The notes under the pieces: generated by a model
Database searches by the model: none
Told to the model about the DNA's origin: nothing
The model's input: the letters and a program-made list of their open reading frames with translations, nothing else
Assembly: GCA_937908115.1 (NCBI GenBank)
Contig: CALEQZ010000002.1
Coordinates: 1 to 64,000, forward strand
Length of the DNA: 64,000 nucleotides
Direction: 5' to 3'
Source of the DNA: an uncultured Alcaligenaceae bacterium
Lineage (GTDB): Bacteria > Pseudomonadota > Gammaproteobacteria > Burkholderiales > Burkholderiaceae_B
Program-made: the position numbers and the translations under genes
In this document: in pieces, positions 36,201 through 46,190 of the stretch
Position numbering within the stretch: position 1 is the stretch's first letter
Layout: the number at the start of each line of letters is the position of its first letter

Positions 36201-37810
36201 GTACAGGCATGCAAGGCGCCGCACTGGCATCATCGCAGTCCCCCATCACGGTCTACGTCCCGCGCGATGCGGCGGCGCTGGCCGTCGGCGCCGACGCGGT
36301 CGTCGCCGCCATCGAGCGCGAGGCCGCGCGGCGTGACACGCCGGTGCGCATCGTGCGCAACGGCTCGCGCGGCCTGCTGTGGCTCGAACCGCTCGTCGAA
36401 GTCGCTACGCCGGCCGGGCGCGTCGCCTACGGGCCGGTCGTCCCGCAGGACGTGCCTGCGCTGTTCGACGCCGGCTGGCTGCGCGGCGGCGCGCATGCGC
36501 TGTGCCAAGGCCTGACCGACGAGATCCCTTACCTGAAGCGCCAGGAGCGGCTGACCTTCGCGCGCGTGGGCGTGACCGACCCGCTGTCGCTGCAGGACTA
36601 TGCCGACCACGGCGGGCTGCAAGGCCTGCGCAATGCGCTGGACATGCCAGCCGAGGCCATCGTCCAGGCCGTCATCGACTCCGGCCTGCGCGGACGCGGC
36701 GGCGCTGCTTTCCCCACCGGCCTCAAGTGGCGCACGGTGCTGCAAACGCCGGCCGAGCAGAAATACATCGTCTGCAACGCCGACGAGGGCGACTCGGGCA
36801 CCTTCTCCGACCGCATGCTGATGGAAGGCGACCCTTACGTCCTGCTCGAAGGCATGGTCATCGCCGGCCTGGCCGTGCAGGCCACGCGCGGTTACATCTA
36901 CGTGCGCGCCGAGTACCCGCACGCCATCGCCACGCTGCAAGCGGCCATCGCGCGTGCACGCGATGCCGGCTGGCTGGGGCCGGACGTCCTGGGCAGCGGA
37001 CGCGCCTTCGAACTCGAAGTCCGGAAAGGCGCGGGCGCGTACATCTGCGGCGAGGAAACGTCGCTGCTCGAAAGCCTAGAAGGCAAGCGCGGCGTGGTAC
37101 GCGCCAAGCCGCCGCTGCCGGCCATCGCCGGGCTTTTCGGCCGGCCCACCGTGGTCAACAACGTGGTGTCGCTGGCCTCGGTACCGATCATCCTGGCGCG
37201 CGGCGCGGCGTTCTACCGCGAATACGGCGTCGGACGATCGCAGGGCACGCTAGCATTCCAGCTGGCCGGCAACATCAAGCACGGCGGGCTGGTCGAAAAA
37301 GCCTTCGGCGTCACGCTGCGCGAACTGCTCTACGACTACGGCGGCGGCAGCGCGTCGGGCCGTCCGCTGCGCGCGGTGCAGGTGGGGGGGCCGCTGGGCG
37401 CCTACCTGCCCGAGTCGCAGTGGGACGTGCCGCTGGACTATGAAGCCTACGCGGCCATGTCGGCGATGGTTGGCCATGGCGGCATCGTCGCCTTCGACGA
37501 CACGGTGGACATGGCGCGCATGGCGCGCTACGCGATGCAGTTCTGCGCGATCGAGTCCTGCGGCAAGTGCACGCCGTGCCGCATCGGCTCGACGCGTGGG
37601 GTCGAGGTCATCGACCGCATCGTGGCCGCGGACTCGCCCGACGCGCGCCAACGACAGGTCCACCTGCTGCGCGACCTGTGCGACACCATGCTGGGCGGAT
37701 CGCTGTGCGCCCTGGGCGGCATGACGCCCTACCCGGTGCTGTCCGCGCTGCAGCACTTCCCCGCCGATTTCGGCCTGCAGCAGACGCAAGACGCCCACGA
37801 GGCGGCCTGA
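36197..37810 (+). CDS. fdsB: NAD-dependent formate dehydrogenase beta subunit (diaphorase)
   Basis: A 537-residue NuoF-like subunit carrying FMN, an NAD site and a 4Fe-4S cluster. It has GLRGRGGAAFPTGLKW, CNADEGDSGTFSDRMLMEGDP, GAGAYICGEETSLLESLEGKRG, FGRPTVVNNV and ESCGKCTPCRIG. An N-terminal thioredoxin-like segment of about 130 residues precedes it. It passes electrons from formate to NAD. It overlaps fdsG by four bases and lies 14 bases before fdsA. Confidence 0.96.
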   Translation: MSTGMQGAALASSQSPITVYVPRDAAALAVGADAVVAAIEREAARRDTPVRIVRNGSRGLLWLEPLVEVATPAGRVAYGPVVPQDVPALFDAGWLRGGAHALCQGLTDEIPYLKRQERLTFARVGVTDPLSLQDYADHGGLQGLRNALDMPAEAIVQAVIDSGLRGRGGAAFPTGLKWRTVLQTPAEQKYIVCNADEGDSGTFSDRMLMEGDPYVLLEGMVIAGLAVQATRGYIYVRAEYPHAIATLQAAIARARDAGWLGPDVLGSGRAFELEVRKGAGAYICGEETSLLESLEGKRGVVRAKPPLPAIAGLFGRPTVVNNVVSLASVPIILARGAAFYREYGVGRSQGTLAFQLAGNIKHGGLVEKAFGVTLRELLYDYGGGSASGRPLRAVQVGGPLGAYLPESQWDVPLDYEAYAAMSAMVGHGGIVAFDDTVDMARMARYAMQFCAIESCGKCTPCRIGSTRGVEVIDRIVAADSPDARQRQVHLLRDLCDTMLGGSLCALGGMTPYPVLSALQHFPADFGLQQTQDAHEAA

Positions 37811-37824
37811 TCACGGAGGCAAAC

Positions 37825-40695
37825 ATGCTGGAAACCGTCGTCAAGCGCGATCGCGACTATGGCACCCCGGCCCGCGAATCGACGCAGACCGTCACCCTGA
37901 CCATAGACGGCCAATCCATCACCGTGCCGGCCGGCACGTCCGTGATGCGCGCGGCCGCCGAAGCAGGCATCCACATTCCCAAGCTGTGCGCCACCGACAG
38001 CCTGGAGGCCTTCGGGTCCTGCCGGCTCTGCCTGGTCGAAATCGAAGGCCGCCGCGGCTATCCAGCCTCGTGCACGACGCCAGCCGAGGACGGCATGGTC
38101 GTGCACACCGAAACGCCCAAGCTGCGCGACCTGCGCCGCGGCGTGATGGAGCTGTACATCTCCGACCACCCGCTGGACTGCCTGACCTGCGCGGCCAACG
38201 GCGACTGCGAGCTGCAGGACATGGCCGGCGTGGTGGGCTTGCGGGAGGTGCGCTATGGCTATGAAGGGCGCAACCACCTGCACGACGCCAAGGACGAGTC
38301 CAACCCCTACTTCACCTATGACCCGTCCAAGTGCATCGTCTGCAACCGTTGCGTGCGCGCCTGCGAGGAAACACAGGGCACCTTCGCGTTGACGATCTCC
38401 GGCCGGGGCTTCGATTCGCGGGTGTCGGCCGGACAGGACGAACCCTTCATGCAAAGCGAGTGCGTGTCCTGCGGCGCCTGCGTGCAGGCCTGTCCGACCG
38501 CGACCCTGCAGGAAAAATCCGTCATCATGCTCGGCCAGGCCGAGCATGCCGTCATCACTACTTGCGCATATTGCGGCGTGGGCTGCGCCTTCAAGGCCGA
38601 AATGAAGGGCCAGGAGGTCGTGCGCATGACCCCCTGGAAGGACGGCAAGGCCAACCGCGGTCACTCCTGCGTCAAGGGGCGCTTTGCCTGGGGCTACGCC
38701 ACGCACAAGGACCGCGTGACCAAGCCGATGATCCGCAAGCGCATCACCGATCCCTGGCAAGAGGTTTCCTGGGAAGAGGCGATCGCCTATGCGGCGTCCG
38801 AGTTCCGGCGCATCCAGGCCCAATACGGCCGCGACGCGGTCGGCGGCATCACGTCGTCGCGCTGCACCAACGAGGAAACCTGGCTGGTGCAGAAGCTGGT
38901 GCGCGCCGCCTTCGGCACCAACAACGTCGACACCTGCGCGCGCGTGTGCCACTCGCCGACCGGCTACGGCCTGAAGCAAACGCTGGGCGAATCGGCCGGC
39001 ACGCAGACGTTCGACTCGGTCATGAAGAGCGACGTGATCGTCATCATCGGCGCCAATCCGAGCAGCGGCCACCCGGTGTTCGCCTCGCGCCTGAAGCGCC
39101 GCCTGCGCCAGGGCGCGCGCCTGATCGTCATCGACCCCCGCCGCATCGAATTGGTCAATGCGCCGCACGTGCGCGCCGATTACCACCTGCAGCTGCGCCC
39201 GGGCACCAACGTGGCGGTCCTCACGGCGATGGCCCACGTCATCGCCACCGAAAACCTCATCGACGAGGACTTCGTCGCGCAGCGCTGCGAGCGCGAGCCC
39301 TTCGAGCAATGGCGTGCCTTCGTCAGCAAGCCTGAAAACTCGCCCGAAGCCATGCAAGCCGTCACCGGCGTGCCCGCGCAGGCCGTGCGCGGCGCCGCGC
39401 GGCTCTACGCCACCGGCGGCAACGGTGCCATCTACTACGGCCTGGGCGTGACCGAGCACAGCCAAGGATCGACGGCGGTCATGGCCATCGCCAACCTGGC
39501 CATGGCCACCGGCAACATCGGCCGTGAAGGCGTGGGCGTCAACCCCTTGCGCGGGCAGAACAACGTGCAGGGCTCGTGCGACATGGGCTCTTTTCCGCAC
39601 GAGCTGCCAGGCTACCGCCACATCTCCGATCCGGCGGTGCGCGCGCAGTTCGAAGCCGATTGGGGCGTTCGCCTGCAGCCAGAACCTGGCCTGCGCATCC
39701 CCAACATGTTCGAGGCGGCACTGGCTGGCACCTTCAAGGGCCTGTACTGCCAGGGCGAGGACTTGGTCCAGTCCGATCCCAATACCCAGCACGTGGCCGC
39801 GGCGCTGTCGGCCATGGAATGCATCGTCGTGCAGGACCTGTTCCTGAACGAAACGGCCAAGTATGCGCACGTCTTCCTGCCCGGTTCATCGTTCCTCGAA
39901 AAGGACGGCACCTTCACCAACGCCGAGCGGCGCATCTCGCGCGTGCGCAAGGTGATGGAGCCGAAGGCGGGCATGGCCGACTGGGAGGTCACCATGGCGC
40001 TATCCAACGCGCTGGGCTATCCCATGTCGTATTCGCATCCCAGCGAAATCATGGCCGAGATCGCGCGGCTGACGCCCACCTTCGCCGGCGTCAGCTATGA
40101 AAAGCTCGACCGGCTGGGCAGCCTGCAATGGCCCTGCAATGACGCCGCGCCAGAAGGCACGCCCATCATGCACGTGGACGCGTTCGTGCGCGGCAAGGGC
40201 AAATTCTTCATCACGCAGTACGTGCCCACCGACGAACGTGCCACCCGTCGCTATCCGCTGTTGCTGACGACAGGGCGCATCCTGTCACAGTACAACGTCG
40301 GCGCGCAGACACGGCGCACGCCCAACGTGGCCTGGCACGGCGAGGACCTGCTGGAAGTCAACCCGCAGGACGCCGAGGACCGCGGCATTCGCGACGGCGA
40401 CTGGGTGGGCGTGCAAAGCCGCGCCGGGGAAACGGTGCTGCGGGCCACCGTCACCGACCGCGTACCGCCCGGCGTGGTCTACACCACCTTCCACTTTCCC
40501 GAGTCGGGCGCCAACGTGGTGACCACCGACAACTCCGACTGGGCCACCAACTGCCCGGAGTACAAGGTCACGGCGGTGCAGATCACCAAGGTCACGCAGC
40601 CTTCGGAATGGCAGCGCAACTGGTCGCGCTTTGACGAGATACAGGAAAGGCTATTGCGGGAACGCCGCCGGGCCGAGGCGCCCGCGGCCGAGTAG
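37825..40695 (+). CDS. fdsA: NAD-dependent formate dehydrogenase alpha subunit (Mo-bis-MGD)
   Basis: 956 residues. Clusters in order: a NuoG-like 2Fe-2S (CATDSLEAFGSCRLC), the His-Cys 4Fe-4S (HPLDCLTCAANGDC), two ferredoxin-type 4Fe-4S (CIVCNRCVRAC, CVSCGACVQAC) and the catalytic-domain 4Fe-4S (CAYCGVGC). The molybdenum ligand is C375 in RVCHSPT, followed by the conserved histidine. So it is a molybdenum-cysteine enzyme, not a selenocysteine one. The ATG at 37825 follows CGGAGGCAAAC. It oxidises formate to CO2 in the cytoplasm. Confidence 0.97.
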   Translation: MLETVVKRDRDYGTPARESTQTVTLTIDGQSITVPAGTSVMRAAAEAGIHIPKLCATDSLEAFGSCRLCLVEIEGRRGYPASCTTPAEDGMVVHTETPKLRDLRRGVMELYISDHPLDCLTCAANGDCELQDMAGVVGLREVRYGYEGRNHLHDAKDESNPYFTYDPSKCIVCNRCVRACEETQGTFALTISGRGFDSRVSAGQDEPFMQSECVSCGACVQACPTATLQEKSVIMLGQAEHAVITTCAYCGVGCAFKAEMKGQEVVRMTPWKDGKANRGHSCVKGRFAWGYATHKDRVTKPMIRKRITDPWQEVSWEEAIAYAASEFRRIQAQYGRDAVGGITSSRCTNEETWLVQKLVRAAFGTNNVDTCARVCHSPTGYGLKQTLGESAGTQTFDSVMKSDVIVIIGANPSSGHPVFASRLKRRLRQGARLIVIDPRRIELVNAPHVRADYHLQLRPGTNVAVLTAMAHVIATENLIDEDFVAQRCEREPFEQWRAFVSKPENSPEAMQAVTGVPAQAVRGAARLYATGGNGAIYYGLGVTEHSQGSTAVMAIANLAMATGNIGREGVGVNPLRGQNNVQGSCDMGSFPHELPGYRHISDPAVRAQFEADWGVRLQPEPGLRIPNMFEAALAGTFKGLYCQGEDLVQSDPNTQHVAAALSAMECIVVQDLFLNETAKYAHVFLPGSSFLEKDGTFTNAERRISRVRKVMEPKAGMADWEVTMALSNALGYPMSYSHPSEIMAEIARLTPTFAGVSYEKLDRLGSLQWPCNDAAPEGTPIMHVDAFVRGKGKFFITQYVPTDERATRRYPLLLTTGRILSQYNVGAQTRRTPNVAWHGEDLLEVNPQDAEDRGIRDGDWVGVQSRAGETVLRATVTDRVPPGVVYTTFHFPESGANVVTTDNSDWATNCPEYKVTAVQITKVTQPSEWQRNWSRFDEIQERLLRERRRAEAPAAE

Positions 40696-40724
40696 CGCGG
40701 CGCGCGCGAGCGGAGCCCCACACG

Positions 40725-41582
40725 ATGGACATCGCCCAAGCCGTCCCGGACCTCCCGGCGCCCGATGCCCCTGGGGCGTGGCGCGCCGAGGTCGTGCGCG
40801 TGCGCGACGGCGCGGTCCAGGTGAATGCGCAAACGGACGTGCTGGCCGAGGAAACGCCCGTGGCCCTGGAATACAACGGCATCGCCCACGCCACCCTGAT
40901 GGCCACGCCCGCAGACCTCGAGGACTTCGCCATCGGGTTTTCGCTGACCGAAGGCATCGTGCGCGGGCCCGGCGACGTGCGCGACGTCGAGATCTGTGCC
41001 CAGCCGCAAGGTGTCGTGGTGCGCCTCGAGATCGCCAGCGCCTGCCTGGATGCGCTCAAGCGCCGCCGGCGGGCGATGGCCGGACGCACGGGTTGCGGGC
41101 TATGCGGCGTCGAAACCCTCGATGATGCCCTGCGCCCGATCGATCCCGTGCCCGATGCCGTGCCCGTGCCGTTGCCGCTGCTGCTTGCCGGCATGGCCGC
41201 CATGCGCGGCCGCCAGGCGCTGCATGCGCAGACCGGCGCGACGCACGCCGCGGCGTGGATGGACGCCCGAGGGCGCCTGCGCCTGTTGCGCGAGGACGTC
41301 GGCCGGCACAATGCGCTGGATAAGCTACTTGGCGCGATGGCGCGCCAGGGCCTGCCTGCGCGCGAGGGCGCCGTGCTGGTCTCGAGCCGCGCCAGCTACG
41401 AGATGGTGCAAAAGGCGGCGAGCCTGGGCGCCGGCGTGCTGGCCGCCGTCTCCGCGCCGACGGCGCTGGCGCTGCGCGTGGCCGATCGGGCCAACGTGGC
41501 GCTGGTCGGTTTCGTGCGCGGACGCGACTGCGCCATCTACACCCACCCCGAGCGGATAGCCGCCCAACCAAGGTCCACGTAA
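40725..41582 (+). CDS. fdhD: Formate dehydrogenase sulfurtransferase
   Basis: 285 residues. FdhD carries sulfur from a cysteine desulfurase to the bis-MGD cofactor of formate dehydrogenase. The active CxxC is C124/C127 in RTGCGLCGVE. Also seen are DFAIGFSLTEGIV, REDVGRHNALDKLLG and VSSRASYEMVQKAASLGAGVLAAVSAPT. It lies between fdsA and fdsD, the usual order in soluble NAD-linked formate dehydrogenase operons. Confidence 0.96.
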   Translation: MDIAQAVPDLPAPDAPGAWRAEVVRVRDGAVQVNAQTDVLAEETPVALEYNGIAHATLMATPADLEDFAIGFSLTEGIVRGPGDVRDVEICAQPQGVVVRLEIASACLDALKRRRRAMAGRTGCGLCGVETLDDALRPIDPVPDAVPVPLPLLLAGMAAMRGRQALHAQTGATHAAAWMDARGRLRLLREDVGRHNALDKLLGAMARQGLPAREGAVLVSSRASYEMVQKAASLGAGVLAAVSAPTALALRVADRANVALVGFVRGRDCAIYTHPERIAAQPRST

Positions 41583-41593
41583 ACCACCACGCC

Positions 41594-41854
41594 ATGAATA
41601 TCGACAACCTCGTCCGCATGGCCAACCGCATCGGCGACTTCTTCGCGGCCATGCCCGATCGCGACGAAGCGCTCGAAGGCATCGCCGGCCATATCCAGAA
41701 ATTCTGGGAGCCGCGCATGCGCGCGCGATTGCTCGCCTTCCTGCAAGAACACCCTGACGGACGCGATGGCGACACGCAGCTGGCGCCCATCGTCCTGCAA
41801 GCCGTCACGCTTTATCGAGACCGGCTCCAGCCGGCAGCCATGCCCGCAGCATGA
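41594..41854 (+). CDS. fdsD: Formate dehydrogenase delta subunit
   Basis: 86 residues, a small acidic-to-neutral helical protein: NIDNLVRMANRIGDFFAAMPDRDEALEGIAGHIQKFWEPRMR, the FdsD signature (NIDNLVxMANxIGxFF). In relatives it aids assembly or stability of the FdsABG complex. It begins 11 bases after fdhD. Confidence 0.93.
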   Translation: MNIDNLVRMANRIGDFFAAMPDRDEALEGIAGHIQKFWEPRMRARLLAFLQEHPDGRDGDTQLAPIVLQAVTLYRDRLQPAAMPAA

Positions 41855-41974
41855 CGCCTTTCCCACCAGGCGCATGCCGGCAGGCCATCTCCCACTGCAG
41901 CGCAAGAAGCCGCAAACGCGGCCCGGCCGCGTCGTTGACGCGCGGCTGCCCGACCGTTTGATCGAGGAGACAGG

Positions 41975-43639
41975 ATGAATTCAGGCACCTCTACGCTGGA
42001 CCTGCCGGGCGCGCGGCCCGGCCTTCTGGACAAGGAACGCACCATCGCCGGCCCGGGCTTTAACCGCTGGCTGGTTCCGCCCGCGGCCCTGGCCATCCAC
42101 CTGTGCATCGGCATGGCCTACGGGTTTTCGGTGTTCTGGCTGCCGCTGTCGCAAAGCGCGGGCGCGGGCGTCATGACCTGCCCACCGGAGATGGGCGTGC
42201 TGGCCGAGCTGTTCGCCACCAACTGCAACTGGCGCATTTCCACCATGGGGTGGATGTACACCCTGTTCTTCGTGCTGCTGGGCTGCTCAGCCGCACTTTG
42301 GGGCGGCTGGCTCGAGCGCGCCGGTCCGCGCAAGGCCGGCGTAGTGGCCGCCTGCTGCTGGTGCGGCGGGCTCGTGATCTCCGCCATCGGCGTCTACCTG
42401 CACCAGTTGTGGATGCTTTGGGTCGGCTCGGGCGTGATCGGCGGCATCGGCCTGGGCCTAGGCTATATCTCTCCGGTCAGCACGCTGATCAAATGGTTTC
42501 CCGACCGCCGCGGCATGGCCACCGGCATGGCCATCATGGGCTTCGGCGGCGGGGCGATGATTGGTGCCCCGCTGGCCGACATGCTGATGCGCCACTACGC
42601 CAGCGCCGAATCGGTCGGTGTGTGGGAAACCTTCCTGACCATGGCGGCCATCTACTTCGTCTTTATGATGGCCGGGGCCATGGGCTACCGGGTGCCTCCC
42701 ACGGGCTGGAAACCGGCGGACTGGACCCCGCCCGCGACCCAGGCGAACGACGCCATGATCACCAAGGGCCACGTGCACGTCAAAAAGGTATGGGGCATCC
42801 CGCAGTTCTGGCTCGTGTGGCTGGTGCTCTGCCTGAACGTGACGGCCGGGATCGGCATCCTCGGCATGGCATCTCCGCTGCTGCAGGAGGTCTTTGCCGG
42901 CCGCCTCATCGGCGCCGAGGGCCTGGCCTTCAATGAGCTGGACAAGTCTCAGCTGGCTGCCATCGCCGCCATCGCCGCCGGCTTCACTGGGCTACTCAGC
43001 CTATTCAACATCGGCGGACGTTTTTTTTGGGCCAGCCTTTCCGACAAGCTTGGCCGCAAGCTGACCTACACGACCTTTTTCGTGCTGGGCTTCGCGCTGT
43101 ATGCGTCGATCCCGCTGGCTTCGGACGCGGGTGCCCTGGCGCTGTTCGTCGGCGCCTTCTGCATCATCCTGTCGATGTATGGCGGCGGCTTCGCGACCGT
43201 GCCGGCCTACCTGGCAGACCTGTTCGGCACCCAGATGGTCGGAGCCATCCACGGCCGCCTACTGACGGCCTGGTCGGCGGCCGGCATCTTCGGCCCGGTG
43301 CTGGTCAACTACATCCGCGAATACCAGCTGAGCATGGGCGTGCCACGCGCCCAGGTGTATGACATCACCATGTACATCCTGGCCGGCATGCTCATCGTCG
43401 GGCTGATCTGCAACCTGGCGATCCGCCCGGTCAATCCCAAGCACTTCATGAGCGAGGAAGAACTGGCCCGCGAAAAGGCGCTGGCGCACGAGCGGGCCGT
43501 GGCCGCCGAAGTGTCCGGGCCGGGCAGCGGCGGCACCACGCCCGTGGCGCTGGTGGCCTTTGCCTGGGCGGCAGTGGGCATCCCGCTGGCCTGGGGCATT
43601 TGGATCACCCTGCAAAAGGCGGTGATCCTGCTGCACTGA
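41975..43639 (+). CDS. OxlT-like MFS carrier (oxalate/formate antiporter family)
   Basis: A 554-residue major facilitator with about twelve membrane segments. It has MAYGFSVFWLPL, MGWMYTLFFVLLGCSAALWGGWLERAGPRKAG, GLGLGYISPVSTLIKWFPDRRGMATGMAIMGFGGGAMIGAPLA and GGRFFWASLSDKLGRK. It is longer than OxlT (about 420) because of a loop near residue 65-80 and a C-terminal extension ending in one more hydrophobic segment. It lies 120 bases after fdsD and before a strong terminator, so it may share the fds transcript and move formate or oxalate (inference). Confidence 0.85.
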   Translation: MNSGTSTLDLPGARPGLLDKERTIAGPGFNRWLVPPAALAIHLCIGMAYGFSVFWLPLSQSAGAGVMTCPPEMGVLAELFATNCNWRISTMGWMYTLFFVLLGCSAALWGGWLERAGPRKAGVVAACCWCGGLVISAIGVYLHQLWMLWVGSGVIGGIGLGLGYISPVSTLIKWFPDRRGMATGMAIMGFGGGAMIGAPLADMLMRHYASAESVGVWETFLTMAAIYFVFMMAGAMGYRVPPTGWKPADWTPPATQANDAMITKGHVHVKKVWGIPQFWLVWLVLCLNVTAGIGILGMASPLLQEVFAGRLIGAEGLAFNELDKSQLAAIAAIAAGFTGLLSLFNIGGRFFWASLSDKLGRKLTYTTFFVLGFALYASIPLASDAGALALFVGAFCIILSMYGGGFATVPAYLADLFGTQMVGAIHGRLLTAWSAAGIFGPVLVNYIREYQLSMGVPRAQVYDITMYILAGMLIVGLICNLAIRPVNPKHFMSEEELAREKALAHERAVAAEVSGPGSGGTTPVALVAFAWAAVGIPLAWGIWITLQKAVILLH

Positions 43640-43659
43640 CGGAAAGCCGGCCAAGCCAG

Positions 43660-43699
43660 AAACAGGCGCCGCCAGGCTTGCCGCCTGCGGCGCCTGTTT
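43660..43699. terminator. Strong bidirectional terminator
   Basis: A perfect 13-bp inverted repeat, AAACAGGCGCCGC/GCGGCGCCTGTTT, with a 14-base loop sits between two converging genes that end at 43639 and 43712. The outer A and T triplets give a short U-tract on both strands. Confidence 0.8.
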
Positions 43700-43711
43700 G
43701 CATGGACGGCT

Positions 43712-44542
43712 TCATGCGTGCGCGGGCGGCGGCCCACCCGTGGGCGCGCCGCGCCGGTGCGGCGCGACCCCCGCTGCCGGATCGCCGCCCGAATGGCCGC
43801 CCCCGCCCAGCATTCCCTTGAGCAGGTCGATGGGCACGGGAAACACGATGGTCGAGGACCTATCGTTGGCGATGTCGTACAGCGTGGAAAGGAAACGCAG
43901 CTGCATGGCATTGGGCGAAGCGGCCAGCGCGTTGGCGGCCTCGACCAGTTTTTCGGCAGCTTGGTGCTCGCCCTCGGCGTTGATGATGCGCGCGCGGCGG
44001 TTGCGCTCGGCCTCTGCCTGCCGGGCGATGGCCCGCACCATGCTTTCGTCTATGTCCACGTGCTTGATCTCTACGTTGGCGACCTTGATGCCCCAGGCGT
44101 CCGTCTGGCTGTCCAGTATGGCCTGCAAGTCCGCGTTGAGCTTGTCGCGCTCGGCCAGCATTTCATCCAGGTCGTGCTTGCCCAGCACCGAGCGCAGCGT
44201 GGTTTGCGCCAGCTGGCTGGTGGCTTCCATGAAGTTCATCACCTGGATGACGGCCTTGTCCGGGTCGACGACGCGGAAATAGACCACGGCGTTGACCTTG
44301 ACCGAGACGTTGTCGTGCGAAATGACGTCCTGGCTCGGCACGTCCAGCACGATCGTGCGCAGGTCCACCCGCACCAACTGCTGCACGAAAGGCACCAGCA
44401 CGATCAGCCCAGGCCCCTTGACGCCGCTGTAGCGGCCAAGCGTGAATACGACGCCGCGCTCGTATTCGCGCAAAATGCGTATGACCGAAAGCAAAATGGC
44501 GATCGCGATGAGGGCCAGTACTGCATAAGGGATCCATGCCAT
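43712..44542 (-). CDS. Slipin (stomatin-like SPFH/band 7 membrane protein)
   Basis: 276 residues. One N-terminal membrane segment (IPYAVLALIAIAILLSVIRIL) is followed by the SPFH domain: EYERGVVFTLGRYSGVKGPGLIVLVPFVQQLVRVDLRT, DVISHDNVSVKVNAVVYFRV, and a helical tail AEAERNRRARIINAEGEHQAAEKLVEAA. The ATG at 44542 follows AAGGAGG by six bases; a TTG two codons earlier touches the site and is rejected. It lies two bases after its NfeD partner, which normally cleaves slipin tails. Confidence 0.94.
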   Translation of the reverse strand: MAWIPYAVLALIAIAILLSVIRILREYERGVVFTLGRYSGVKGPGLIVLVPFVQQLVRVDLRTIVLDVPSQDVISHDNVSVKVNAVVYFRVVDPDKAVIQVMNFMEATSQLAQTTLRSVLGKHDLDEMLAERDKLNADLQAILDSQTDAWGIKVANVEIKHVDIDESMVRAIARQAEAERNRRARIINAEGEHQAAEKLVEAANALAASPNAMQLRFLSTLYDIANDRSSTIVFPVPIDLLKGMLGGGGHSGGDPAAGVAPHRRGAPTGGPPPAHA

Positions 44543-44544
44543 GG

Positions 44545-46038
44545 TCAACCTCCTTGGTGAATTTCGTCCGTGCGCCGCACGACGAGCGTCAGGCCGTTGC
44601 GGGAGGCGACCATTACCGCCTGCCCAGGTTGTAGCCCTTCGGGGCCGACCGCCTGCCAGGATTCGCCGTACAGCTGCACCCGGCCTTGCCTGCCCTGCCA
44701 GGACAACACGCGCGCGCCCTGCCCGACCAAGCTGGGCTCGCCGGTGACCGCGCGACGCCGGTGCGCCCGGACCACGGCCGCAAGCACGACCGCGAGCAGC
44801 ACGAGGCTGGCCAGCGTCGCGACGGCCACCACCGGCAGGGACAGCGCCAGGCCAGGCACTTCGCCGTCGAACATCATCAGCGAGCCCAGCGCGAAAGCTG
44901 CCGCCCCACCTATGCCCAGGACCCCGAACGACGCGACGAAGGCCTCGGCGGCCATCAGCGCGATGCCCAGCGCCACCAGGGCCAGGCCGGCATAGCTGAC
45001 CGGCAACAGGTTCAACGCGAATAGGCCGACCAGCAGCGCGATGCCGCCGACCACGCCCGGCACCACCGCACCCGGATTCATCAGTTCGAACAGTACGCCG
45101 TAGACGCCCAGCAGCATCAGCAGGTAGGCCACGTTCGGGCTGGCAATCACCCCCAGCAGTCGCGTCCGCCAGTCGGGCGCGAGCGCGATCACCGAGGCAC
45201 CGCGCGTGGCCAATGCAATCTCGGCCTTGCCCGCCTTGACGCGACGACCATCGGCCTGGGCGAGCAGGTCATCGAGATCGGTCGCCATGATCTCCACAAT
45301 GCCTTGGCCGAGGGCCTCGGCCGCGGGCAGGCTGGCCGCATCGCGCACCGCGCGCTCGGCCCAGTCCGCGTTGCGCCCGCGCAGCGCGGCCAGGCTGCGA
45401 ATCTGCGCGACGGCATCGTTGACGGCCTTGCGGCTCATGGCGTCTGGCTCGCGACCATCGCCGGCAGCGCCATCGCTGCCGCCGGATTCGCGCCTATCGG
45501 CCTTGCTCGGCGATTCATCCGCGGCGCCGTCGTCGGCTTTGGGGTCGCGCCGCGGTTGCGGCGCCATCGGCCCGCCGATCGGGACCGGCGTGGCCGCACC
45601 GATATGGGTGGCCGGCGCCATGGCCGCCAGGTGGCTGGCATAGGCGATATAGGTGCCGGCACTCGCCGCGCGCGCGCCGGCCGGCGCCACGTAGGCGATG
45701 ACGGGAACGGGCGAGGCCAGGATGTCCCGGATGATCTCGTGCGTAGACGAGGCCAGCCCGCCTGGGGTGTCGATGCGCAAAACGGCCGCAACGGCATTGT
45801 GCTGCCTGGCCTGGGCGAGGCCTTTCCGGATGTAGTCCGTGGTGGCCGGCCCGATGGCACCGTCGATGTCGAGCAGGACGACGATAGGTGAATCCGTCGC
45901 CGCCGATGGGTCAGGCTGCGCTCCCCAAGCAGCCGACAGGACCACGGCCAGCAGCGCCGCAAACCGGCGCCCCGCGCCGACAACCGGTGCCGCGGCGCTG
46001 CGCAACCGGAAAAGCGGCCATTGCGGACGAAGGAACAT
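44545..46038 (-). CDS. NfeD-type membrane serine protease (long form)
   Basis: 497 residues. A signal-like N-terminus leads to a ClpP-like Ser-Lys protease domain (VAAVLRIDTPGGLASSTHEII, AGARAASAGTYIAYASH with the serine, DAMSRKAVNDA with the lysine). Four to five membrane segments follow from about 295, then a C-terminal OB-fold domain (SLVGQGARVLSWQGRQGRVQLYGESWQAVG). A low-complexity acidic insert (PQPRRDPKADDGAADESPSKADRRESGGSDG) splits the protease domain. It forms a two-gene operon with slipin. Confidence 0.93.
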   Translation of the reverse strand: MFLRPQWPLFRLRSAAAPVVGAGRRFAALLAVVLSAAWGAQPDPSAATDSPIVVLLDIDGAIGPATTDYIRKGLAQARQHNAVAAVLRIDTPGGLASSTHEIIRDILASPVPVIAYVAPAGARAASAGTYIAYASHLAAMAPATHIGAATPVPIGGPMAPQPRRDPKADDGAADESPSKADRRESGGSDGAAGDGREPDAMSRKAVNDAVAQIRSLAALRGRNADWAERAVRDAASLPAAEALGQGIVEIMATDLDDLLAQADGRRVKAGKAEIALATRGASVIALAPDWRTRLLGVIASPNVAYLLMLLGVYGVLFELMNPGAVVPGVVGGIALLVGLFALNLLPVSYAGLALVALGIALMAAEAFVASFGVLGIGGAAAFALGSLMMFDGEVPGLALSLPVVAVATLASLVLLAVVLAAVVRAHRRRAVTGEPSLVGQGARVLSWQGRQGRVQLYGESWQAVGPEGLQPGQAVMVASRNGLTLVVRRTDEIHQGG

Positions 46039-46190
46039 GCGCTGCCCCAGCCCTGCGCGGCGCCGTAGGCTTCACGGCGGCACGCTTGCGCGGCGACGGC
46101 GGAATGCCGAAGCCCCTGGGGTCATGATACGCGCAGGCGCCGGCGCGCCAGGCCCTGCCGCCGGCCATTACGCAACGCGATGTAAACAAG

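Noticed and set aside
44543..44548. TTG start for slipin
   Set aside because: It abuts the AAGGAGG site with no spacing; the ATG six bases later is correctly spaced.
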